From Oreocharis arfaki (taxonomy: Eukaryota; Chordata; Aves; Passeriformes; Paramythiidae): a stretch of 64,000 nucleotides of DNA. The stretch covers positions 1 to 64,000 of the forward strand of contig VZRR01012915.1 of assembly GCA_013398015.1 (NCBI GenBank). Reading direction: 5' to 3'. Positions 53,412 through 64,000 of this stretch are shown piece by piece. Below the pieces are notes generated by a model. The model was not told where the DNA came from. It searched no databases and saw only the letters and a list, made by a program, of their open reading frames with translations. The number at the start of each line of letters is the position of its first letter. Within the stretch, counting starts at the first letter, position 1. Made by a program: the position numbers and the translations under genes.

Positions 53412-53417
53412 CACATC
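53412..53417. repeat. Target-site duplication of the solo LTR, right copy
   Basis: CACATC, identical to the left copy. The neighbouring CACACA context makes a one- or two-base shift of the boundary possible. Confidence 0.7.
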
Positions 53418-54709
53418 TGGTCAGGCTCCTATGGGCGTCAGCATCTGAGGGAAGTCAGGGCATTGTGGGCACCCAGACTCCAGCTAAGAGAGAGGACTTG
53501 CTAATTCCAGCCTATTCCCACCCATCAAAGATGGGCAAATTTCTTGCAAGTGCTATAACCTCAATATAGGGCTTGGCTCCAGTGGCAGAAGAAGTGAGTG
53601 TAAGAGCCAAGTTTTCAAACATAGCCTGGAATACAGAACATGCTGGACATCTGCATCCCCTGCCTTGGGTGGTGCTCAAACAGCTGCTCTTGCCAGCCCA
53701 GGAAGGAATGTTTGTGAACTGTCCTGTTCCATCCAGAGGTATGGAGAGGCAGGTTTTGCACAGAGTGAAATCATTCCTGAAAATTTAAACAGCTTTTGGA
53801 TCAGGATCCCTAAATTCTAGGGAACATAAACGCGTGTCTCAGACTAGTCAGGAGAGCAGAACTCAGAATTACACGAATGGGTGAGAAGAGCTTCCTAAAT
53901 CCCAGTCTGTGGGACCTGACAATGCTCAAGTGGTGTGCAGAGACAGTGACTTGTCCAGCAGAGCTATAGAGAACACCACCTCATTCTGCACTGCGCTGTG
54001 CACAGGATCTAAGGCCCCTTCATGGAACTGACTCAAAGCTGAACTGTATCTTCCTGTGCAGACCACGAAATCCAAACACTTCACTCAGGCTTTATGCCAG
54101 GTGCTCTGCTATATACATAAGCATCAGACCACACTGATGAAGCTTTTTAGACAGCCTCAATATATAGCTGGACTTAGGATCTCAGCCTCAGTTCTGACCT
54201 GCTCTCTCTTCCCTCTCTGGCAGGCCGGGTTCCCGTGGCTCTGTGCACCTGAGTACTTCAGGAGCAGTGCCATAGTCTCTAAGCAGCTCACGGATGGGCA
54301 GACAGGCTTCCAGACAAGGTCACTTACTCCAGCTACCTTTAAACACTCTTTTCCTTCTTCCTCCTCCATCTTTTTTTCAGAGCAGAGTTGTTTTTCTGCC
54401 TCTTGGGCTGAAGGGCAGCGAGGCAGTCATGCATGCACACATCCAGCAGCTAACTGCGCGTGATTCCCTCTGGCAGCCCTGTCAGGACCACGGCGTTTTT
54501 ATCTAAGAGATGTCACTCTGGGAAAGGTTCTTACACCTGTTCCAAGCCCCTTCAGAATTCAAAGCCAAGAAATACTCATTACAACCCAAAAGTATTTTCA
54601 TTTCAGTTCTCGTTCCTGGCTGATTTTTTTCTTTTTTTGAGAGGAGCCCAAGATAAAAGCTGGCTGTGGTCTTCCACAACAACACATGCACATTTCCTGA
54701 AGATTTATG

Positions 54710-54729
54710 AAAAAAAAAAAAAAAAAAAA
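54710..54729. repeat. A20 homopolymer
   Basis: Twenty consecutive A, with no element body identifiable upstream. Confidence 0.8.
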
Positions 54730-57700
54730 TTGAAGTCCTGTACCAAAGTGCATCACCTCTCCCTGGCCGCAGAAAACACACAGTTTACCATGATGCTCTC
54801 TCTGGCTGCACCAGAGCAGCAGTCCACAAACTCTTCAATTTCCTGTGGGAAATTCCCTGACCTGCAAAGGGGATTACTCCTTGGAGTTCCAACCAGAGCA
54901 GATCACTTTCCCTCTCACCAGCACACTTCTGAACAGAGGAACATGAGTAATTTCTCATCTCTCTTTTCCTTTTTAAGCATGCTTACAGTTGAGCAAAATG
55001 CTTTGAGGACTGAACACGAACCTCTGTGTTTTAAGTCTGGCAATGAACAGCAGGGGATGATACTTCCTCGGGCCTTCCAGGGAGAAGCCCTGAATTATAT
55101 TTGTGAGCCTTCAGCAGGAAGAGCCTCACATGAAGCTGGTGGGAATGCTCTGAAATACATTCCACATTATGGCTTACCTGATCTACAGAGCAAGCAATGA
55201 GCCATAATTATATATTCCATGAAACACGTGAGCACTTGCTCATCGCTGTGTATGGAAGGAGTAGCTCCTACTCAGCTGTCACCTTTGCAAACAGGAACTG
55301 TCTAATCCTTACTTAAATCCTGACTCCCTTTCTCTCCTCTCTCAAGAGAGGCTCACTCTGCTTTTCAGAAAATTCATTTATTTCCCTGACTGCTGTATGA
55401 ACTTTTTCCAGGAGACTCAATCTGGACTGGAAATTTCTTCAATACTGTGTGCTGTGCCACATCTCCAAGAGTAGAGCAGGGGGTAATTAAAAGGAGCAGA
55501 TAATTTTGACTGAAAGGCAATGAAACATGAGCTTTGAAAGGAGCAGGGAAGGGTTAATTTGCAAGAAGCTCTGCTGTGATGAAAAACTCAAAATAAGCAG
55601 GGAGCTTGCAGCAGGATAACATGCTGTTGAGTACAGTGCTTGCTGTGCTGGACATGCTGATAGCTGCAAAGTGTGTGTAACAGAGCAGATTCAGGGCCAA
55701 TCTCTCACTTCTCCACTTGCAATTCAAAAGCAACCCAGGTCTGGCTCCTCACACCTTGACGGTGTGGAAATCATGGTGCCACAAAGGAACATAACTACTG
55801 AAAACAGTCCATACCTGCACATAGGCTTGAATTCTCGAACAAAAACATGGAAGCAATCTATTCTTCTGCAGTTACCATTAAAACTCTTGCTGCTGGGGCT
55901 CCCCTGACTTCTCACTTTGATTACTAGAGCCTCTCCTCTCCAGCTCTCCCACACCCACGCTGCCCTCTTGTACCCACATCCATAGGGAGAACTACTGCCC
56001 AGAGCTTCCTCAGGCTCCCACCTTCTCCTTCCTTCTCTTTCCTCAGTTCTTCCACCTGTTCTTCATGCCATTCAAACTTGTTTTCCCTCAAACTGTCCCC
56101 TGCCACATCTCACCCCCCGCCCAGCTAACAACATTCACCTTCTTTGAAGTCACCCAGGTCTCCTCCTGCCTTGCACGAAAGCAACCCACACACACTTTTT
56201 AACTTTGTTCCACAAGTTTCTTTCTACCAGCTTACTAAAATCACACCATAATGATTATAAATCAGGCAGCTGGATTTGGGTTAATTGTCTAACTACGCTG
56301 TATCTGTTACCTTCAACTTCAGGATCTCAAAATTACATAAAAATAAAAATTTAAATACCCATATTCTTCACCAGCCTTATAAGCCTTCCACCCTTAGGGT
56401 GTAGGAAATTCTCTGCAACCTAAGGATCTAAAAAAACCTTAAGCCCAAACCATCAACACCCTTTCCCCCAGATGAGAAAACCTCCGGCCAAATTGTTGCG
56501 GGCAGCAAAGTGAGAGGCAACATTAACTTTTTACACCATACTTGTGTTCATTGCTCAAACCTAGCTTGTTCTAGCACTGTTCAGAGGTCTGGAGACGCAA
56601 ACCAAGAGAATGTTTTGGTTGTTGTAGTGGGTCAGTCTTTTTGACCTGCATGCAGGACAGCGAAATGGAGCCTTTGCAGACTTGGAAGGAAGATTTCTCT
56701 GTAGAGAGAGGCTGCCACACAAAGTTGATTTCCAGTTCCCTCAGATACCCCAGCTTTTAAAATAGACTCCATCTATAAAATGAAAAGCCCCCTCCAATCC
56801 TACCAGAGCAAGCAGTGGACACCCCCACAGACAGAACCCTTGGATCTATCCCAGCAGTGCATCTGCTAATATCGGATATGACTTCCACTACTTCAGCTCA
56901 GCTCTCCCAACAACATCCAAGGAAAGTCCAGGCCATCCTCCCCCAGATTCTCCTGTGACCTGACAGCACAGTCAGAGAGCCCGACCTGTCCCCTGTGCAC
57001 TGCTCTTAGCATGGAGGAGTTTTTCCAAGTGGAAGCTCCCAAATGTGTTGTCGAGGCAGCTCTGTGGCCGGAGAAGAGACATCCCTCCTAGCAAAGCAGC
57101 AGTGCACAACAGCAGGCAGGAGACGGTGGCTCCAGGAAGGTGAGGACACTGGGGCTCTCCACTAAAAATCCAAACTCCCTTCCCTCTGTGATAAGCCCCA
57201 CGCTCCTCACCTGGAAGGACCGGTCAGTAGAATGTGTGATCCTAAACCTCCACAGCTCCTGCACTGCAGCTCTTGTTTGGCACCTCCACTCCGAGAGCAG
57301 CAATTAGTGGTGCCCAAAGTTATCTTCTGTGTCAGTAACTGGGATTCAGTCAGGTTCTAATATCCTCGATCTAGAGTGCCAATCAGACCTCATAATTTGC
57401 AGGGTCTAATTGCCTATGAAACTCTGCAGTAGTGGAAACTCCTGAAGCTGTAGTTTCAGATTCTTACTTGTGTGAAATAAAGTAATAAAGTTTTCACTGA
57501 AAGAAAAGAAACCAATATTTTGTACACGTATAAAAACTTTACCTCATAACACAAGAAAGTTTTGAGGAAGACACAGAACAGTCCATCTGGAGACAATAAT
57601 AAATCCGACAAGAGACAGAAATTGTAGGATTAAAGATAGAACTTCACTATATCAGGAAAAATGACTAATTAACTTGTGATTCATGCACCCTAATGGAGTT

Positions 57701-58541
57701 TGAGAGCCCCATCAGTGTGATGAAATCATGGTCCCCTCAAAATTATGGCTCATTGCCTACTCTGTAGATAAGGAAAGCATGATAGGGTAACTGGGCATTT
57801 AAACGGGATGACAGTAATGTTAAGGAGGAATTCTGCATGTTTACTTGCCCAAATAGGCCAGTTTCAAAAATACTTTAAGGAAAATCTTTCGAAGTTAGTA
57901 ACATTCACTTTTTGGGGGGACTAAATGTAGATCTGATAAGAGGCAGCTTTTATTTATTCTTAATGAGACAAGATTGCAGGTCCTTACAATGTTGACAGTG
58001 AGAAGCTCCTATCTTACCTTATCATTAAAATCAAGGATGATGCCAGAGCCCAGGGGCAAGGCAAAACCAATTTTCCTTTCTCATGGTCTGTGTTACAGGG
58101 CCCTGAGGCAGGAGCTCAGTGAGTTCTGTGTTTTTATGACACAACGAGGGCACGTTTGATGAACTAGGATACAAATGCTACAATGCTTCAAAATAACATG
58201 ATGAATGAAAACCTGCAGCATTTCTTACGTATCAAAACCCCAGACAAGGGAGGTCTTTTTCTTGGTTTTTTGTTTAAGAGCAAAGCTTTGTAGTGAGGGG
58301 AAAGAGCAGAGTTCAAAAACGGATGAAAAAAGCACACTGACCTCCTAGGTCAGTGTTTTAAGCACTTTTCCATGCAGTTTTTTTTACTACACACCACCAC
58401 TTAACAATATGAAAAACCTTAAATATGATAGGAAGAAGAATTTGGCTCATGCTCAGCATTTAAATGGAAGCTGCCTGATGTGGCTGATGAGTCACACATG
58501 CCTGTGGTTATCAAGGTGCAGAGAGATCGAGACAGAATATC

Positions 58542-58588
58542 GGAGGGGAGGAGAGGGGAGGGGAGGAGAGGAGGGGAGGGGAGGGGAG
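58542..58588 (+). repeat. GGGGA microsatellite / G-quadruplex candidate
   Basis: A 47-base purine tract of GGGGA and GGAGA units, ending with three consecutive GGGGA-type blocks. Four or more G runs with one- to five-base loops satisfy the usual G-quadruplex pattern on the plus strand. It stands alone in non-coding DNA. Confidence 0.8.
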
Positions 58589-61500
58589 TTAGTCAAGGTG
58601 GCCTTTCCATTTATTTTATCCTGGAGCATCATCTCTGCCAGCAGCCTGTCCATCAGCCTGCTTTGGCACGTTCCCAGTGTAGCCAGACACTTCTCTGTTA
58701 CCTGTTTATAAGGAGCACTGCAGAGTGTCTAGAACACAGCAACTATGGACACACCTTGGCTTCTGCTCTTCTCTACTCCTCCACACCAAAATTTGCACTG
58801 TGTTACTTCCACATAATCCAGGATTAATGTGTGAGAAACGGTTCTTTATAAGAAAGACTGCCTTTCTGTCACCCCTCTCCTTGTGTAAAGTGAAGCAAAT
58901 GTAATGGAGACCTAAGGAAGAGCCCATTCTTACCCCAGCCCTGCTCACTAGAAGATGGCAGATTTTTTTGGATGTGGTTTCAGAGTGTGGAAGAATCTAC
59001 GACCTTCCTCTTCAAGTGCAAGGAGGAAAGGAAGATCAACAATGTCTCTACTGTCACAAAAGTTCCCACTCTGACAGCCCCAGCACATCACACCAGGTTT
59101 CAGGGATGGTCTTTTTGCTGCCAGCACAAAAGACCACGAGAGCTTTGGGTTCCATCCTACCCTTAAAAAGTGTGGCACAGTTTGGTGACTACCAGCTTGT
59201 CTGTCCTTATCCCCTTATGCTCACCCTCTCCAACGCTCACCTTCCAGTTTTCCAGATATTTCAGCATCATTTCAGTCACAGAAACCTGGGGCCTTAATTA
59301 CTGAAAGTAATATGTAAGTGAATATATGGAAGTGCAGAAAGCATCAGACACTTTACAGGGAAAGTTATTCCCATAGGGCATCTGTGCTAGTATAAAAGAA
59401 ATAGAACATCAGCAGGAGAAGAAGGCTTGCAGGAAAACCACCACAGACAACTAAAAAACAGATTTTGGAGGATGAGAAACACACCTAAGAGCTTTTAATG
59501 CACAAAAGGCAGTCCTGGAGTAAGAAATGAATGATAGAGGCAAGGGCTGCTGTAAGGAACACACCATCTTCCCATCCAAGAAGACAACTGCCTCACATCC
59601 TTTCACTGCCAGTTCTCGTGGGTTTTGGCCAACCCAGACCTGCAGGCCACCTTTACAAAGATTGAGGAAGGATGACAAAACAAATGGTTTTCACAAAGAA
59701 GTCACAGGAGACTGGGAGGAAAAATAACCCACCATCAAAAATGTAAGACAGCTAATGAAATTCCCAAACAGAAAGAAAATAAACAAAAAACCCAGAAATA
59801 TGCTGATGTGGTTTGTAATGCTAGTCCTGCCACAGATGTTACAGGCACTGTGAGTTGTAACTGCCTCTACTTAATAGAGCTCTTTTCTCTTGTCAAGATG
59901 AGTAAAATATACACAAAAGCAAGAACAGGCCAAGAGCAGAAAGGCCCTAACAAGCAATTGCTAACAAATGGCAGATCACTTGATGAGGAGACAGTAAAGC
60001 CTGTTGGGTTGGCATGCAGGCAGAAATCTGTATTTATTGCTGTAATTGTTCCTCCCAACACTGTCCCAGAGGGTGCATGGTTTAATTTTCTTGTGAAAGT
60101 CCTTAAATGTACATATAAAAATCCAGGCAACGTGTGCACATCTCCAGAGCTTGGCTGGCAGGCCAGCAGCCATCCCTGCTGGAGGACATTGCTGTACCAC
60201 AAACAACCCACACCACAAAGCTCAGCTTGGCCAGAGCTTCTGTCCACTGAGGCATGTCCCTGTTTCAGTGTGCTGCCTTGGCAGAACCAGTCCTGGGCTT
60301 GTTCCTCACTGGAGAAGGCAGCCACGCTTGTGCCCTTCACTGCCTGTGGCACGGCACAGCACCCAGCACTCACCAGGACAGAGGCAGACACGCACACAGA
60401 CACTAAAAACCACTTCCAAATTACTGAGACACTGCAAAGAGAAACCAAAAAGCCTGCATGTGTGCTCAGATTAAACACTGCTTCTGAAAGCTCATGGATG
60501 TCTTTCTCTAAGGGCAACATGGAACGACGAGAGATGAGGCCATGCCCATGAGGGCCAGCGTGAGGACTTCAGCCAGCACACTAGCCCCCTATTTTACACT
60601 TTGCTTTGGTAAAGCTTTCCCAGTGCATTAACAGTATTCAGAATAAACACATGAAAAGCTATGTGGATGAAAGGTCCCTTGATAACATCAGCTAGGCTGC
60701 TCTCATCAAAAGATTCCTCCTCCAACAGGACCCCTGGCTCCATTTTCACCTCCAAAACAGCTGCATGTTGGTCATTTTAGCTTCTTCAGAAATCCAGACT
60801 GCCCTCAAAACAGACCACCACATACCCTTAATTCTTTGCATGACTTGGCACTTGATCTTGAGCAAAAACCTAACAAGCAGCAGATCCCTGAGCCCAGAAG
60901 TTTGCACACCTCTCCCAGAGGCATAGTTTTCAAAGACCCAGGTTCTCCAGCCAGGGAGCAAAGCCTCCATTAATTAACTCCAGTAGCAGCATGGCTTTAG
61001 CATTTTCCACAACACAAGAGGTATGATCATTCCCTAGCCTGGTAAAATTTAAAAGCCTACATGGAGTTGTGGCTAATTGGGTTCCGTTTATAAATTCTCG
61101 CTTAGTATCTATATATTTGATGTTAAGGAAAGAAAAGAACATACCATCAGTAGAAACCAGTACTGATGGGGGCTGCTGTAGTATGCAAAACATTTGAGCA
61201 CTCACCAGTTTGGCTGCGAGCTCTTGTTCAGAAAGCAATGTCTGGCACTAATAATGCAATCCCACAGAAAGGGCTCCACAGGAAAGTTATTTACCATCCC
61301 ACAAAGGCTGTATGATTTATGTGTGTTGTCACTGCCTATGCTAGGAAACTGATGACTGATTACCACATATTCAATTGGGGATCAGGTATCCAGGCTGAAT
61401 TAACTAGATTAGGCCACATGGAATTTCTTTACCATTTACAGCCCAACTGAGTATAACATTTGGTTTAAGTCAATAAGGAACTTTTAAATGGAATCCAGTA

Positions 61501-64000
61501 ATAACCAGAATATGTTAAAGCCACTTGAATTAAATGCTTATTATTTATCACTGTTACTCATTCATTGCACAAACATCTGGATTTCATGACCATAATCTGA
61601 TAGAATATATTAGTGGGGGAAGAACAAAATAAATATAGAAATAACACCTAGTTTATTAAACATTTGCAAAGCACTGCTATCCCTCATCCATTCCCAGCTC
61701 CTTAGAGGATAGGTATTCAACTTCTCCCTTGTGTTGTTGGCTGGATGTTGATTAAAAAGCGTCTCAGTTCTGCAGCTCCTTGTGCAAAGGTCACAAGGAC
61801 CCTGACTGAGATGCTGCATCCCCCTCCCTCCTGGGGACAAACCTTCTGTGAAGCAGGAATATCAGCGGGCCAGAGTAAGGCAGGGACATGAAAGCACTCG
61901 AGTAAAAAAGCTTTTTAGAAGAGCGAGTGAAATGAGAGAGTGAAATGAGTAAATTCATGTTGGAGAAAGAATTTCTAAGCCCTAACAAACAGTATCACAC
62001 AAAAGCTCCTGCTTATGCTACAGTGTGGCTTGACTAACAAACAGAGACTTACTCATTATAGATGTTTGCAAAGTACGAACATGCATGGTTTCTTTTCCAA
62101 GCCACTTACTTCCCGGATCAATTAAAGCAGACAGGGCCTTGCTAGAGAAGCTTTCCCCACTTGAACCTCCGATTGCTTTAAGAGATACATTGCAGTGATC
62201 TATTAAATACTGTTCAATTAATGAATATTTCATTGACTACACCCCCTTTATCTGAAGTTTATGAAATAACTGCTATAGTAAAACTCACACTGCTTTACTG
62301 TTAAGCCCACAGTATATTCTTTTGAGTTTATGTATGAATGTGCCTTGGTTTCCCCCTGCAGCAGAGGGGAGCTGATGTGCCCAAATCAGCCATGAACATT
62401 TCCAGCTGCAGAAAGCCCATAATTTTATTTTATCTGTGTATAAATGTATTCACATCTCTACTCTAAGTGCCACTGAAGTACTGCATCATAAAGTGTTACA
62501 AACTGCAATGCCTAGGACTCTCCTAAAATCTGCCCACTTTTACAAAATCCGTAGAAACAGGCAGTCACCACTAGATACACATTTACCTATGCAAGCACCT
62601 ACATCTCTCTTTCAGCTCTGTGACAATGAAGAAGTTCAGCATTATGTGGGCCCACAGATGGATCCTCAGCAAGGCAAAACGGGAACCTGTACAACCCAAA
62701 GATCAATGTGGAAAAGCTTTGGCATTACAGTGTTAAAGCAGATTTGCCTTGCTTTTCCTTGTTCTTTAGACAGTGGCAAGAAAGAGGTTATCAAAGAGCT
62801 AAAGTAGCTCCGTGGGAGTTTGTGAGCCAGAGAAACAAAACACAACCTCTGACAAGATCTCCGCACCGCCTCCCCTGGGATAGTAGAGTCAGGATCAGCT
62901 TTTCTATTCAAGAAGAGCAGGCTGTCACCTGGGGCAGCAGAACAGCCAGCGGCTGTTTATTGTTAGGGTAACAGCAGGATGCAAAGGAGGGCACTTTCCA
63001 ACTAACCCGAGGCAGCACATCCCCCAGAGGCAGTGCTGGATAGTGTAAAACCACCAGACAGAACAGAAACAGGAACACTTCAGACTCAAGAAACTGAGTA
63101 GTCATCAGTGTAACCAAGAAAAAACCCCAAAAGTCTGGAGATTATTCCCTCAGTAATTTCACTGCTTCTTTTAACCCTCCTTCAAGCATCCATCCTGCTC
63201 CTTTCCCCTTCTGCAATAGCAGAAAACTTCCTCCCTCCTCTCCTTTTCCTGGAGGCTCCCAGCACAGAGAGGAAGAAGCATTTCAAAGGTAGGGTAGGAA
63301 GACCATGTGCAAACGGAAGTTTTACCTGCCCGGACTTCTTGTGCCAGAGTGTCCTCCTGGCTTCTGGGAAGGTCAAGGAGCAGACAAAGAGCACTTTCAA
63401 ACAGGAACAGCAGGGCTGGCACACAGCAGGACAAGCTGCGTCCACACCTTGGCTGCCACGCTGGCCAGAGGGAGCCACGCTGGCAAGTTCCTCCTGCAGG
63501 AGGGCAGGACATGAGGCCGCCTGGGCAGCGGTACCAGCACAGCTGGAGGAACCGACCCGAGGTCTCTGTCAGTCCCCTCCCCTCTCAGGAGAGCCCCCTC
63601 GGGCTCACAGGTGTTCCCCTCACACAGTCACTTACCTGAGTCCTTCAGCAGCACCTGCACGGCCCCTCCCTCCCTCTCCCCAAGTGTGAGCTGTAGTGAT
63701 GCTTGGGTGAAATCACAGCCTTGTTACTTGCTACACTTGCACCAACATCCCACTGCTCTCACTCGGGATGCCGTGAAGCACTTGTAGCCTCCTTCTCTTA
63801 CCCCTAGCTTGCTTTCACTGCGCAAAACAGGCACAGGCTCAGTTCAAACTGCAGAACAATTTTGCACAGCAAAGTACGTCTGAGCGTGAAACAAAAAATT
63901 TCTGTTAATTATTCTGCAATGTTTGGTGTAATGACCTCTATTGCCTGCACATGTGTTCATTGCAGTGACTCTGAAGAAGAAAACTAAGAAGATTGTACAG

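Larger units (their letters stand above)
53418..64000. other. Intergenic DNA, right part
   Basis: No supported exon. The longest open frames (54460-55200 plus; 59808-60551 plus with 59867-60520 minus) carry no recognisable domain and are treated as chance. One of them runs through an A20 tract as poly-Lys. AT-rich segments at about 57640-57960, 61310-61600 and 62090-62240 look like conserved non-coding sequence. From about 63150 to the edge the DNA becomes more GC-rich. Confidence 0.55.

Noticed and set aside
54460..55200. 246-codon plus-strand open frame
   Set aside because: It reads through an A20 homopolymer as poly-Lys, has no recognisable domain and has no splice or promoter context.
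63965..64000. Lys-rich open stretch after a TTGCAG acceptor-like site at the right edge
   Set aside because: It is only 36 bases, cut by the window, with no identifiable protein. It could be an exon but cannot be supported.

Overview
This is vertebrate genomic DNA, almost certainly from a bird and possibly a songbird. Large GT-AG introns separate small exons. There is a CpG-rich 5' end, a faint CR1-like relic and an LTR remnant with the layout of an avian endogenous retrovirus. No bacterial-style genes, operons or CRISPR arrays are present.

The left 39 kb holds one plus-strand gene, UGGT1 (UDP-glucose:glycoprotein glucosyltransferase 1). It is the ER folding sensor that re-glucosylates misfolded N-glycoproteins so that they rebind calnexin/calreticulin. 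I placed 40 coding exons (numbered 2-41 to fit the 41-exon organisation I recall for human UGGT1) between 2356 and 38357. All have GT donors and AG acceptors, and their phases add up to one unbroken 1531-codon frame plus stop, counted from the ATG at 2367. Exon 1 is probably cut by the left edge (donor about 42/43). The protein starts with a hydrophobic signal peptide and ends in a KDEL-type tetrapeptide (HVEL). It contains the DAD (DxD) motif of the GT24 catalytic domain. A 24-nt, frame-preserving microexon lies at 21522-21545. The 3' UTR probably ends just after the AATAAA at 39211.

The right 25 kb (about 39240-64000) shows no convincing exon on either strand. It holds homopolymer runs, a GGGGA microsatellite, AT-rich stretches that look like conserved non-coding DNA, and one precisely bounded minus-strand solo LTR (53085-53411) flanked by a 6-bp direct repeat. 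In mammals the next gene is HS6ST1, in tail-to-tail orientation. None of its coding sequence is visible, so this is probably the spacer between the two genes.

I found no undescribed biological system. The items most worth following up are the in-frame microexon, the solo LTR, the non-mammalian ER-retrieval tail and the candidate conserved non-coding elements.
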